Shown here: piece after piece, positions 1 to 10,024 of the stretch
Layout: every line of letters begins with the position of its first letter
Position numbering within the stretch: the first letter of the stretch is position 1
Assembly (NCBI GenBank): GCA_032716605.1
Contig: CM064502.1
Coordinates: 53,832,879 to 53,896,878 of the forward strand
From: Paralithodes platypus
Taxonomy: Eukaryota; Arthropoda; Malacostraca; Decapoda; Lithodidae
DNA: 64,000 nt
Direction of reading: 5' to 3'
Translations under genes and position numbers: made by a program
Notes under the pieces: generated by a model
Database searches by the model: none
Seen by the model: the letters and a program-made list of their open reading frames with translations, nothing else
What the model was told of the DNA's origin: nothing

Positions 1-910
1 GTTTCAAAAACTATGGAAATGCAAGAAATGAGAGCAATTGGACAATAGTTGGAGGGTTGAGAGCGGTCACCCTTCTTTGGGACAGGTTGAGAGCAAATAT
101 CCATCAATAAGGGAAAACGTTAAAGGGGAGACAGAGACGGAAGAGTTTGCCTAGGCAGGGAGTCAGCAGGGAGTCAGCAGGGAGTCAGCAGGGAGTCAGC
201 ACGGAAGCACAGTTGTTTAGTACAGCAGGAGGAACACCATCCGGTCTATACGCCTTCTTAGTATTAAGCCCAGAGAGGGAACAAAGTACATCTTTAGAAG
301 ATTTAGATATTAGGCATGAGTAAGTGAGAGGGGGGAGAGAGGGAGGAATAGCATGGAATCATCCAAGGTGGAGTTTCTAGCGAAGGTTTGGGCAAAGAGT
401 TCAGCTTTGTCAGAGGAAAAGGTGACGGTAGTCCTGTCAGATTGGAAAAGGGGAGGGAAAGAAGGAAGACAAATTGTTGGAGAGGTTTTTGGCTAGATGC
501 CAGAAAGCTTAGGAAGAGCTAGAGTTGGATAGTTCAGTGCATATTTTATTGATGAAAGTGTTTGGCGAGTCGAAGAACAGATTTGGCTCGATTCCGGGCA
601 GAAACATAAGAAGAATGAGATTCTTGAGTTTGAAGGCGTCTGTACAGTTGTATGCCTTCATGCCCAAGAGGATTACCTCGGTAATGTGTTCAGCACTCTC
701 TGAGGGTTCCCGGCCACGAAAGCAAAAATTAGTCCTTGGGAAATCAAAGAAGTACTGCTGGAGATCCTCCCAGTCGGCAGCGCCAAAGTGCAACAAGCGC
801 CGTATGGGAGAGATAGTACAGGTGACAGAGATAAGTTTATGGTGGGAGGAACCCAAAGAAGAAAGATCGACAGTATAAGAGGAAGGGTTAGAAGTTAGAA
901 CCAAGTCAAG
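1..910 (-). pseudogene. Jockey-like non-LTR retrotransposon fragment (endonuclease end plus start of reverse transcriptase), runs off the left edge
   Basis: Read on the minus strand with several frameshifts, this is the middle of a Jockey-type LINE ORF2, the polyprotein that nicks DNA and reverse-transcribes the element RNA. From about 904 downward comes the end of the APE-type endonuclease (LTSNPSS), then GSSHHKLIS where the second fragment in this window (18.2-19.4 kb) has GSSDHKLL, so the catalytic Asp position is lost. A linker with FCFRGREPSESAE follows (about 760-690). Then come an RPDGVPPAVL block (about 220-250) and PSNYCPIALIS (about 21-59), which match the region entering the reverse transcriptase core. 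Stops, frameshifts and an internal 11-bp expansion (158-201) show it is dead. The 5' end is truncated near 910 beside an AT-rich run; the 3' part lies outside the window. Family call is from remembered decapod LINE sequences; clade is fairly sure, exact family is not. Confidence 0.8.
158..201. repeat. 11-bp tandem repeat x4 inside the LINE
   Basis: Four exact copies of GGGAGTCAGCA lie end to end within the reverse transcriptase linker of the minus-strand LINE. Because 11 is not a multiple of three, the expansion shifts the frame and must postdate loss of function. Confidence 0.9.
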
Positions 911-963
911 AATGTTGGTGTATATATACAGTATACATTATATATATATATAAATATACTGTA

Positions 964-1115
<152 letters not shown>

Positions 1116-1160
1116 GGTAGAGGGTAGGATGGTGACAAAGCCAGACATCCCAGCCAGACA

Positions 1161-1162
<2 letters not shown>

Positions 1163-1200
<38 letters not shown>
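1163..1200. repeat. (TG)n microsatellite
   Basis: About 19 TG units, separated from the GA array by roughly 50 bp of non-repeat sequence. Confidence 0.95.
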
Positions 1201-1201
<1 letters not shown>

Positions 1202-1301
1202 TGTGGTGGGGGTCACTGGGGATGAATGTCGGGTATATCATGCCACACACCTGCCCTCCCTGTCACCTCGCTCCCTCACACCTGTCCTCTCACCCAGGGT
1301 C

Positions 1302-1432
1302 CAGAGAAAGCATATGGTCCTCCCGGGATTCGAACTCGGGACACTCAATCCACAGTTGCGAAGACAATTTATCTCCACAACTGGCATATAATAGTCTTCC
1401 GCTAAGGTATTCCCCAACTAATCGGCCCTATC
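1302..1432 (-). mobile_element. tRNA-derived SINE head, copy 1 (minus strand)
   Basis: The reverse complement carries a B-box-like AGTTCGAATCC within TCCCGAGTTCGAATCCCGGG, followed by AGGACCATATGC. The same string recurs in the plus orientation at about 48690-48715, with related copies at 4.0 and 47.6 kb, so this is a dispersed pol III-type SINE rather than a tRNA gene. The far end runs into the 21-bp minisatellite. Confidence 0.7.
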
Positions 1433-1436
1433 TGGC

Positions 1437-1915
1437 CTCCACAACTGTCTAATTATCTTCCACAACTGTCTAAATATCCTCCACAACTGTCTATCATCCA
1501 CAACTGTCTAATTATCCTCCACAACTGTCTAATTATCCTCCATAACTGTTTAATTATCCTCCACAACTGTCTAATTATCCTCCACAACTGTCTAATTATC
1601 CTCCACAACTGTCTAATTATCCTCCATAACTGTTTAATTATCCTCCACAACTGTCTAATTATCCTCCAGAACTGTCTAAATATCCTCCACAACTGTTTAA
1701 TTATCCTCCACAACTGTTTAATTATCCTCCACAACTGTCTAATTATCCTCCATAACTGTTTAATTATCCTCCACAACTGTTTAATTATCCTCCACAACTG
1801 TCTAATTATCCTCCACAACTGTTTAATTATCCTCCACAACTGTTTAATTATCCTCCACAACTGTCTAACCATCCTCCACAACTGTCTAACCATCCTCCAC
1901 AACTGTCTTTCACAA
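1437..1915. repeat. 21-bp minisatellite, about 23 units
   Basis: The unit is CCTCCACAACTGTCTAATTA plus T, with recurrent variants (GTTTAATTA, CATAACTG, CTAACCATC). Because 21 is a multiple of three, the minus strand reads as a 7-residue repeat (QLWRIIR/K) for over 150 codons. That frame has no other coding feature. A similar word (ATCTCCACAACTGGCATATAA) sits in the SINE immediately upstream and may be the seed. Confidence 0.95.
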
Positions 1916-2012
1916 TCATCCTCCACAAACAAACAAAAAAGTATCTCTGCCTGTCCCCAAAAGTTGTCCTTCATACCCAAACACATTGTAGTGTAGTGTA
2001 GTTTTAACTATC

Positions 2013-2042
2013 TATCTATGTATCTATCTATCTATCTATATA

Positions 2043-2105
<63 letters not shown>
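2013..2105. repeat. (TATC)n followed by (TGTC)n tetranucleotide arrays
   Basis: About 30 bp of TATC-type units pass directly into about 60 bp of pure TGTC units, a typical compound microsatellite where one unit mutated and re-expanded. Confidence 0.95.
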
Positions 2106-2420
2106 ATACTCTGGCACATTCCCCATAGCTGGGGGTGGCCAACTCGAGACAGAGCCCGAATAGGGATAACACAACAACAACAATAAAACACAAAAACAAA
2201 GCCCAAATTCACAACACATCTAGGTAGCCTTATAATACTAACAGAAATAATGGCTTAGGCTTACATACATGGAAAGTGCCATTTACCGTTGGACAGGTAA
2301 TTTGTACTGTGGAAGATATCAAGATAGCTATATTTTGCTAGTTAATATCACTTAGTCAAGGTTATTCACTAAAGGTCACAGCAATGACTGGTGTCCTATA
2401 AATACATTTCGCCTGTCGTA

Positions 2421-2753
2421 TTAAGGGGAGGTATTTAGTTTCTTCCCTAGAACTCCAAGCTTAAAATTACACCCCCTAGACCCCCTTTCAAGATAAATTT
2501 GTAATTTTTCGGTAGAAAAATGTCCTGGCCGAAGGCCGATTCCTCTCAAATTACAGGCTCGCTATCGCTCGCCAGGAAAAATTCGACACCTAAATAGCAC
2601 GAAAGTTCTTAAAATTGACAGAAATGGGGCGAAAGTTCTTAAAATCGACAAACTAAAGTGGGCGAGCGTCTTAAAATCTAAAAAGCAATGGGGCTAAACA
2701 TGAGAGAAAAAGGGGTCCAGAAAAAAATCGCTCAAGTGGAAATCTCCCCTTAA
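2421..2753 (+). mobile_element. T1 MITE, subfamily A (reference copy)
   Basis: A non-autonomous miniature element. It opens TTAAGGGGAGGT and closes AATCTCCCCTTAA, so both ends lie on TTAA. Ordered internal marks are: a palindrome around TTTTTCGGTAGAAAAATG; a GC hairpin (GGCCGAAGGCC type); a palindromic core CTCGCTATCGCTCGCCAGG; then three or four degenerate 30-bp subrepeats around ATGGGGCGAAAGTTCTTAAA; and a terminal CTCAAGTGGAAATCTCCCC. No transposase frame is present. TTAA target sites are characteristic of piggyBac-type elements, but a GGGG start is not their usual terminus, so the superfamily is left open. Plus orientation is defined by this copy. Confidence 0.9.
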
Positions 2754-3341
2754 ATCATAGTAGACGGGCATACGAAAAACAGCTTGGATCAAGGAAAACA
2801 AAGTTGAACTAAGTGGAAAGGAGAAGTATTTGAAGATTCTCAAGGAAATATGGGAATTTAAATATATATATATATATATCAGACACGCATGAATACAACT
2901 TCCCTATTAAAGGCCCACTGACGCCAACCATCTGAGTGCACATTCCATACTATTAGAATAGGCTAAGTATAGGATTTGTACAACTATTCCCACGCCAACT
3001 AGGGTTAACGTGATTTGATTTAATTCTCGCCCAGCCTAGCAAAAGCGTTATTTATATTTAGTGTAACACATAAATACAGGTTAGCAACTAAATGTTTGTT
3101 TTATATTCAGACGGGACTCGAACCACGAAAAGTCAGGAAAAGAGTCCAGGATTTAAGCGACTACACTACAGCATAACATGCAAAAGAGGCGGGTTCCCAA
3201 ATACTTCCATATAAGATGCCTGCCGATAGTCATTCATAGTTCTCGTAATCTTACAGTAAATCCCTAAATGTAGTTCCGATCAATAGCTGTGGCACTTCCA
3301 GTTTCACATTGAACGAGACAGACAGACACACAACACACATA
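2754..3341. other. Stretch without identified gene
   Basis: AT-rich sequence with a short (TA)n run near 2862-2880. Apart from the tRNA-like segment at 3108-3175, I see no coding or structural signal. Confidence 0.5.
3108..3175 (-). mobile_element. tRNA-like SINE head or tRNA pseudogene (minus strand)
   Basis: The reverse complement contains GTAGTGTAGTCGC as a possible A-box and GTGGTTCGAGTCCCG as a good B-box, spaced as in a tRNA gene. The acceptor stem does not close and no CCA or terminator is evident. It shares no body sequence with the other SINEs here. Confidence 0.55.
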
Positions 3342-3342
3342 C

Positions 3343-3344
3343 CC

Positions 3345-3375
<31 letters not shown>

Positions 3376-3377
3376 AC
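3343..3377. repeat. Poly-C run followed by (CA)n
   Basis: About 18 C residues pass directly into about eight CA units. The homopolymer length is likely to be imprecise. Confidence 0.9.
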
Positions 3378-3637
3378 CTTCCTAGTTTACCAAGTTAGAT
3401 TGCATCGCCAGAACGCGACTCCGGCAGTCTCAAACGAACCCAATTTAGACCCCGTTTCAGATACAGCGGTGACGAATGGGAGGATACATAATGCTACGAA
3501 TCAAAGAAGGCAATATTGAATGAAGAAGAGGAAGGGGAAGGCAATGGGTGAATAACAGGAACCTAACGAAAGGAAAATATGAACGAGGGAGAAACAGTAG
3601 AAAAATATTGATATAATGTGTTATTCTAACATCGTTC

Positions 3638-3973
3638 TTAAGGGGAGGTTTTTAGTGTGTTTCCTAGACTTCCATCAAGCTTGAAATTACACCCCCTTGA
3701 CCCCCTTTCAAGATAAATTCGTACATTTATTGGTAGAAAAATTTCCCGGCCGAAGGCCGGTTCCTCTTAAATTACAGGCTCGCTTTCGCTCGCCAGGAAA
3801 AAATTGACACCTAAATGGGACGACAGGTCTTAAAAGTGACATAAATGGGGTGAAAGTTCTTAAAATCGCCAAACTAATGGGGCGAACGTCTTAAAATCTC
3901 AAAAGCAATGGGGCTAAACATGAGGGAGAAAGGGGTAAAGAAAAAAATCCCTCAAGTGGAAATCTCCCCTTAA
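3638..3973 (+). mobile_element. T1 MITE, subfamily A, full length
   Basis: 336 bp with both TTAA ends intact (ATCGTTCTTAAGGGG and CTCCCCTTAACACC). The hairpin reads GGCCGAAGGCCGG. The SINE at 4.0 kb begins about 30 bp downstream. Confidence 0.92.
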
Positions 3974-3999
3974 CACCAATAACACCCCAAATTAAATTA

Positions 4000-4092
4000 A
4001 GGAAAGCCTGTGATTCTCCTAGGATTCACACCCAGGTCACCCCACACAGAACTCACACACTCTAAGCATTACACCATCAAGACAGTTAAAGG
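4000..4092 (-). mobile_element. tRNA-derived SINE head, copy 2 (minus strand)
   Basis: The reverse complement reads CTTGATGGTGTAATGCTTAG (A-box region) and CCTGGGTGTGAATCCTAGG (decayed B-box), then AGAATCACAGG. It is the same family as the copies at 1.3, 47.6 and 48.6 kb. The B-box has lost its TTCGA core. Confidence 0.65.
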
Positions 4093-4192
4093 TACCGTAC
4101 AGCACATGACCACGATAAATATCCATTTATCGAATACTGGATATTAATCTAATCATGAACTGGACCCAACTGCACTATGAATAGCCTAATGC

Positions 4193-4422
4193 TTAACCCT
4201 TTCACGAATATGACGCGATTTTGAGCCTATTGAGGATACTTTAAAGCCTTTGTTACCATCAGAGTTATTTAGAAACCTTTAGTTACTTCAACCTCTGTAG
4301 TTGTCTTTGAGTTAGCTGTGGGCAGAAAACTCATTTTGGAGAGGTAATTATAAGAGTGAGATAACTCTATTTCTTATTGCTAATCTGGCAACCTCTGCGT
4401 CATAAATGCGTGAAAGGGTTAA
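4193..4422. mobile_element. T2 MITE with perfect 14-bp terminal inverted repeats
   Basis: The ends are TTAACCCTTTCACG and CGTGAAAGGGTTAA, exact reverse complements on TTAA. The interior has GACGCGATTTTGAGCC near the left and AACCTCTGCGTCATAAATG near the right. T2 starts with CCC directly after TTAA, as piggyBac-type ends usually do. No protein is encoded. Confidence 0.85.
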
Positions 4423-4599
4423 GCGAGAGGAAATAAATTTTATGGGGCACAGATCTCAAAGGACCGACCTCGCCAAGTAGGATGGAGTAGGAGAGGGCAA
4501 GGCAAAGTGACAGTTCGACCCCAGGAATGAGACAATGAACGGATATGTAAATACTATGCCAATAATACCTCTCCTTAGCGCCATCTATTGTCTACTTAG

Positions 4600-4948
4600 T
4601 TAAGGGGGAGGTAGTCGCGTTTTCTGGACATCCTTCTCCCTCATGTTTACCATATTAGTTTTGAGATTTTCAGACGTTCGTGCCATTAGTTTGGCGATTT
4701 TAGGACCTTTCGCCCCATTTCTTTGTCAATATTAAGACCTTCCATACCATTTAGCCGTCGATTTTTTTTCCTGGCGAGCGATAGCGAGCCTGTAATTTTA
4801 GAAGGAATTAAAAAATGTCTACCAAAAAATGTACATATTGATCTTGAAGGGGATGCCATTTTAAGCTTGAAGGAGATCTAGCGAGGAAACTCAAATATAT
4901 ATAAATTAATAAATACATAGACCCCAAAAACAAGCACTACCACCTTAT
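4600..4948 (-). mobile_element. T1 MITE, subfamily B
   Basis: Starts TTAAGGGGGAGGTAGTCGCG and carries the T1 core GGCGAGCGATAGCGAGCC in reverse orientation. The far end is AAGCACTACCACCTTATGG, a decayed terminus. Subfamily B differs from A in its outer 40-60 bp and has an AT-rich (AAATAA) run before its 3' end. It abuts the C-type element that follows. Confidence 0.8.
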
Positions 4949-5316
4949 GGGGGGTGACCTGTTTTGTTTTATCTTTCTCTGGCTTGTATCCATTTGGCCC
5001 CATTCAGCCTACTGTTTTAAGACGTTTATACCCATCCAGGTGTCAATTGTTTACTGGTGAGCGGTAGCGAGCCAGCATATTTTTTATTTTTGTTTGACAG
5101 CAGGCTAAATTTGTACATTTTTCGATAGAAAAATTTCTCCGGCGAAGCCGGATTTCTTCATATAATGCAGGCTCGCTATCGCTTGCCAGGAAGAAATCGA
5201 CACCTAGATGGGGATAAACGTCTTAAGATAGTTGGCTGAATGGGGCCGAATGGATACAAGCCAGAGAAAGAGAGAAAGGGACAGAAATAACAATAAACAA
5301 GCACTACCCCCCTTAA
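4945..5316. mobile_element. T1 MITE, subfamily C foldback
   Basis: The left arm reads GGGGTGACCTG, then TCTCTGGCTTGTATCC, then GGTGAGCGGTAGCGAGCC. The right arm repeats these in inverted order (GGCTCGCTATCGCTTGCC, GGATACAAGCCAGAGA) and ends ACCCCCCTTAA. The left terminal TTAA has become TTAT. The extreme right end resembles subfamily B rather than the other C copy. Confidence 0.85.
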
Positions 5317-5389
5317 GATATCCTCTCACGGCATAACACGTGTTTAGTGTACAAGTTGGTCACATAAGTTCCATTCCTCTCCTTGGTCT

Positions 5390-5482
5390 TACACCTGGAA
5401 AAGGGGGCTCCAGTCCTTACGTTGTTCTTGACTTACAGTGTGCTGGCTTAATAATCCACTAGGGTGGATAGCCTCGACTGAA
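5390..5482 (+). repeat. Hairpin-headed dispersed repeat, copy 1
   Basis: Shares GGCTCCAGTCCT, TTCTTGACTTACAGTGTGCT and GGCTTAATAATCCA with copies at 40.4 and 41.3 kb. The 5' hairpin arm is decayed here. Confidence 0.75.
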
Positions 5483-5673
5483 GGATTGAACAGGATTGAG
5501 TTACGAGTGTACAGTAGTTTCTTATGCTGTGGTCAACTAATAATTGAAATAAATCACACTCTTAGTTCATTCATGCTATTATATTTCATACACAAGATCA
5601 CAACGAGGAACAGAACTATACGTGGCCAACTGTACCTCCCTTTAGCATTATTTCCCTACCACAGAAACGATGA

Positions 5674-5699
5674 GAGTGTGTGTGTGTGTGTGTGTGTGG
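5674..5699. repeat. (TG)n microsatellite
   Basis: About 13 TG units. The surrounding 5483-5800 stretch shows no other feature. Confidence 0.95.
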
Positions 5700-5848
5700 G
5701 GTTGTGTAAATACATTGACCTCAGACTTTACGATCCTCGCCAGGTTTTCAGGAATTACTTCTCGTAGAGGTAGCCGAACCCAACATAAATAGAAGTGGAC
5801 GAAGATGAGGGAGGATAGCACAAAGAGAGAGAGAGAGAGATATATTTG

Positions 5849-5885
5849 TGTGTGTGTGTGTGTGTGTGTATTTCCTCCTACGCCT

Positions 5886-5943
<58 letters not shown>

Positions 5944-6306
5944 TTCCTCCTACGCCTCTGTGTGTGTGTGTGTATTTCCTCCTACGCCTCTGTGTGTGTG
6001 TGTGTGTGTGTGTGTATTTCCTCCTACGCCTCTGTGTGTGTGTGTGTGTGTATTTCCTCATACGCCTCTGTGTGTGTGTGTGTGTGTGTATTTCCTCCTA
6101 CGCCTCTCTGTGTGTGTGTGTATTTCCTCCTACGCCTGTGTGTGTGTGTGTGTGTATTTCCTCCTACGCCTGTGTGTGTGTGTGTGTGTGTATTTCCTCC
6201 TACGCCTCTCTGTGTGTGTGTGTGTGTGTATTTCCTGCTACGCCTCTCTGTGTGTGTGTGTATTTCCTCCTACGCCTGTGTGTGTGTGTGTGTGTGTATT
6301 TCCTCC
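5849..6306. repeat. Compound minisatellite: variable (TG)n blocks punctuated by a fixed 18-20 bp spacer
   Basis: Eleven or so TG blocks of 5-24 units alternate with TATTTCCTCCTACGCCTCTC or its shorter form ending GCCTC/GCCTG. The spacer is almost invariant (one CTCATACG and one CTGCTACG variant) while TG length varies freely. All three plus frames stay open for over 150 codons, a composition effect. Confidence 0.97.
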
Positions 6307-6467
6307 TACACCTTGACATCCGCGCAGAGGGAAGTACCGGTATATACCGTTTGCTGCGTCATGTAACCCTTTGACTTTGAGAGCTATTTCATAAACTGCG
6401 TATTATTTGCATGATGAGTTGATTTTAAAAAGGCAATCGCTGATATCGAAATCAAAGTTAATATACA

Positions 6468-6468
<1 letters not shown>

Positions 6469-6542
<74 letters not shown>
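6469..6542. repeat. (TA)n microsatellite, about 37 units
   Basis: A pure AT run directly upstream of a tRNA-like SINE head. Confidence 0.97.
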
Positions 6543-6546
<4 letters not shown>

Positions 6547-6549
6547 CTT

Positions 6550-6655
6550 TTAAGCTCCTCGGTGGCCTAGTGGCTAAGGTGTTGTAGGGCTGCACTACTG
6601 GCCTGGCTTCGAGCCCTGGCTGGGTCATATCACGAAAAATTAACAAATGTTCATT
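6550..6655 (+). mobile_element. tRNA-derived SINE head
   Basis: TCGGTGGCCTAGTGGCTAAG matches a pol III A-box (TGGCCTAGTGG), and GGCTTCGAGCCC lies at B-box distance. The acceptor ends do not pair, so this is a SINE promoter or pseudogene. It sits just after the (TA)n run. Confidence 0.7.
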
Positions 6656-6744
6656 ATAGCTAGTTGAGCTCGGATCTTGCACAACCCAAGCTCCGTGGAA
6701 ACTCAGGGAATCAAGTGGTTTATACTACAAACACAACCAATACA

Positions 6745-8036
6745 AATAAAACATCATATCTTTACAAACTAATAAACTAATAAAACCTCCTATCTTTACA
6801 AACTAACAAACTAATAAAACATCCTATCTTTACAAACTAATTAACTAATAAAACATCCTATCTTTACAAACTAACAAACTAATAAAACCTCCTATCTTTA
6901 CAACTAACAAACTAATAAAACATCCTATCTTTACAAACTAACAAACTAATAAAACATCCTATCTTTACAAACTAATAAACTAATAAAACCTCCTATCTTT
7001 ACAAACTAATAAAACATCCTATCTTTACAAACTAACAAACTAATAAAACATCCTATCTTTACAAACTAATAAACTAATAAAACATCCTATCTTTACAAAC
7101 TAATTAACTAATAAAACATCCTATCTTTACAAACTAATAAAACATCCTATCTTTACAAACTAACAAACTAATAAAACATCCTATCTTTACAACTAACAAA
7201 CTAATAAAACATCCTATCTTTACAAACTAACAAACTAATAAAACATCCTATCTTTACAAACTAATAAACTAATAAAACATCCTATCTTTACAAACTAATT
7301 AACTAATAAAACATCCTATCTTTACAAACTAATAAAACATCCTATCTTTACAAACTAACAAACTAATAAAACATCCTATCTTTACAAACTAATTAACTAA
7401 TAAAACATCCTATCTTTACAAACTAACAAACTAATAAAACCTCCTATCTTTACAACTAACAAACTAATAAAACATCCTATCTTTACAAACTAACAAACTA
7501 ATAAAACATCCTATCTTTACAAACTAATAAACTAATAAAACATCCTATCTTTACAAACTAATTAACTAATAAAACATCCTATCTTTACAAACTAATAAAA
7601 CATCCTATCTTTACAAACTAACAAACTAATAAAACATCCTATCTTTACAAACTAATTAACTAATAAAACATCCTATCTTTACAAACTAATAAAACATCCT
7701 ATCTTTACAAACTAATTAACTAATAAAACATCCTATCTTTACAAACTAATAAACTAATAAAACATCCTATCTTTACAAACTAATTAACTAATAAAACATC
7801 CTATCTTTACAAACTAATAAAACATCCTATCTTTACAAACTAACAAACTAATAAAACATCCTATCTTTACAAACTAATAAACTAATAAAACATCCTATCT
7901 TTACAAACTAATTAACTAATAAAACATCCTATCTTTACAAACTAATAAAACATCCTATCTTTACAAACTAACAAACTAATAAAACATCCTATCTTTACAA
8001 ACTAATAAACTAATAAAACATCCTATCTTTACAAAC
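6745..8036. repeat. AT-rich satellite with 26- and 34-bp monomers in higher-order arrangement
   Basis: The 26-bp core is AATAAAACATCCTATCTTTA plus CAAACT. Most monomers add an 8-bp junction: AACAAACT, AATAAACT or AATTAACT; some have none. The junction order repeats as C-type, A-type, T-type, none (about 128 bp) several times, especially in 7000-8036. Minor variants are CCTCC and a one-base deletion (TTTACAACT), which recur at matching positions in the larger period. Confidence 0.95.
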
Positions 8037-8152
8037 TTCCCCGACACTAATTCAACGTAACCAAACTCCCCAAACTTAGTCTAGGCAAAAATCATGTAAT
8101 ACAGTTACTCAATTCAATCTGACCTATCTTACCTATCCTCATTACTAACTTA

Positions 8153-8180
8153 TTAACCCCTTCTGTACCGGCAACGTCCT
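8153..8180 (+). mobile_element. T2 5' terminus only
   Basis: TTAACCCCTTCTGTACCGGC matches the start of the T2 copy at 51292. A T1 element begins immediately after; no T2 remainder is visible on the far side. Confidence 0.6.
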
Positions 8181-8515
8181 TAAGGGGAGGTTTCTAGTGT
8201 GTTGCTTAGACATCCATCAAGCTTAAAATTACATCCCCTAGACCCCCTTTCAAGATAAATAGGTACATTTTTCGGTAGAAAAATTTCCCGGCCGAAGGCC
8301 GGTTCCTCTTAAATTACAGGCTCGCTTTCGCTCGCCAGGAAAAAATCGACACCTAAATGGCACGAAGTCTTAAAATTAACAGAAATGGGGTGAAAGCTCT
8401 TAAAATCGCCAAACTAATGGAGCGAACGTCTTATAATATCAAAAGTAATGGGGCTAACCATGAGGGAGAAAGGGGGTCAAGAAAAAAAATCCCTCAAGTG
8501 GAAATCTCCCCTTAA
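8180..8515 (+). mobile_element. T1 MITE, subfamily A, full length
   Basis: 336 bp, intact TTAA at both ends. The core reads GGCTCGCTTTCGCTCGCC, a one-base variant shared with the copies at 3.6 and 47.6 kb that marks a sub-lineage. Confidence 0.92.
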
Positions 8516-8600
8516 CTTGACAAGTCAGTTTCGAGGATGAATGAATGGTGTTGTTAGGGAATATTCGTGTTAATAACAAAGAGACATTGATGTAACCGTC

Positions 8601-8671
8601 CACCACCACCACCACCACCACTACCACCACTCGGTACAACAACAACTTGGCCCGTTATTACACACCAGCAG

Positions 8672-8708
<37 letters not shown>
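8601..8708. repeat. (ACC)n and (ACT)n trinucleotide runs
   Basis: About 10 ACC units (8601-8632) and about 12 ACT units (8671-8708), separated by unique sequence. Confidence 0.95.
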
Positions 8709-8756
8709 ACGTGTGACTCATTCAGTGACTCAAGGGATAAATAACGAAGGTGAAGG

Positions 8757-9137
8757 TTAAGGGGGGATGACCTGCTTTTTGTTATTTCTGTCCTTTTCTC
8801 TCTTTCTCTGGCTTGTATCCATTTGGCCCCATTCAGCCTACTGTTTTAAGACGTTTATCCCTATCCAGGTGTCAATTCTTTACTGGTGAGCGGTAGCGAG
8901 CAGCATATTTAAAAACAAAAATTGACAGCAGGCTAAATTTGTAAATTTTTCGGTAGAAAAATGTATCCGGCAAAGCCGGATTTCTTCATATAATGCTGGC
9001 TCGCTATCGCTCGCCAGGAAGAAATCGACACCTAGATGGGGATAAACGTCTTAAAACAGTAGGCTGAATGGGACCGAATGGATACAAGCCAGAGAAAGAT
9101 AGAAAAGGACAGAACAAAAGCAGGTCATCCCCCGTAA
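8757..9137. mobile_element. T1 MITE, subfamily C foldback, best preserved copy
   Basis: The left arm (8757 to about 8905) and right arm (about 8990 to 9137) are inverted copies of each other over roughly 145 bp. Both carry GATGACCTGC, GGCTTGTATCCATT, CAGCCTACTGTTTTAAGACG and a GAGCGRTAGCGAGC core. The central loop of about 85 bp holds AAATTTTTCGGTAGAAAAATG and a GGCAAAGCC hairpin. The left end is TTAA; the right end is GTAA. Confidence 0.9.
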
Positions 9138-9224
9138 GAGAACCGGTGGGAGCCAGCTAACCAAGCGTGGCAGGCCGTCAGCTTGGTTGACTCAGGTTTT
9201 CCTAAGAACGGGGGGGGGGGTTCT

Positions 9225-9561
9225 TTAAGGGGAGATTTCCACTTGTGGGATTTTTTTTCTTTACCCCTTTCTCCCTCATGTTTAGCTCTATTGCTTTTGA
9301 GATTTTAAGACGTTCGCCCCATTAGTTTGGCGATTTTAAGAACTTTCACCCCATGTATGTCACTTTTAAGACCTTTCGTCCCATTTAGGTGTCGATTTTT
9401 TCTTGGCGAGCGATAGCGAGCCTGTAATTTAAGAGGAACCGGCCGCTGGCCGGGACGTTTTTCTACCGAAAAATGTACAAATTTATCTTGAAAGGGGGTC
9501 AAGGGAGTGTAATTTCAAGTTTGATGGAAGTCCAGGAAACACACTAATAACCTCCCCTTAA
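9225..9561 (-). mobile_element. T1 MITE, subfamily A, full length
   Basis: 337 bp, begins TTAAGGGGAGATTTCCACTT and ends CTCCCCTTAA. The GC hairpin is altered to GGCCGCTGGCC. A minus-frame of 65 codons crosses it and recurs in several other T1 copies. Confidence 0.92.
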
Positions 9562-9740
9562 GCCTTTTTGCACAACGGCCTATCTTTAATAAATACATTT
9601 TTCATAACAATAGACGAAATTAGCCAATCTAAGTTCGGCCTATGAGTCTCGTAGGGTTCCCTTTATTTCCTCTGTGCTTCCCAGAGATACTCCCTAAGCT
9701 GAATGCATATATATAACTCAGCCAAGGCGGACATATTTAG

Positions 9741-9835
9741 TGGGTGTGGTAGTACGTCTACGTCTGTCTGGGGCTGAGACATGGGCTCTGAAGGAAAAGG
9801 AGAGAAGAAAGCTGGATGTGATGGAGATGAGCTGC
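9741..9835 (+). pseudogene. RTE-like LINE fragment (post-RT region)
   Basis: A short plus-strand stretch reads SGAETWALKEKERRKLDVMEM, less its last residue in the usual form. This matches the conserved GAETWAL...L...EMR block that follows the reverse transcriptase in RTE-like LINEs. Similarity stops abruptly on both sides, so only about 30 codons survive. No stop or 3' end can be assigned. Confidence 0.6.
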
Positions 9836-10024
9836 TATTGAACTCTCCATAACGACTACCGGTACTGTAAAAGCAATATCTTTTCTCCCTATGGACGCCT
9901 CTGCAAGTAAATGGCTTTCCTGAAATTCCGCGACATCAACCCGTGACGTCAAGTTGAGCACATTCTGGGAAAAGTGGTGACTGGTGTTATGGTTTGAGGA
10001 GACGGGGGGGGGGGGGTTAGCCTG
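9836..10024. other. No identified feature
   Basis: Unique-looking sequence ending in a poly-G run near 10004-10016. Confidence 0.4.

Noticed and set aside
1453..1986. 177-codon minus frame with QLWRIIR repeats
   Set aside because: Product of a 21-bp minisatellite; no signal peptide, domain or start context.
5805..6374. Three overlapping frames of 156-189 codons rich in Cys and Val
   Set aside because: Simple translation of TG repeats; all plus frames open together.
6745..8036. CRISPR-like array of short direct repeats
   Set aside because: No unique spacers, monomers are tandem without spacing, and the context is eukaryotic. The same applies to 16302-17735 and 62768-63025.
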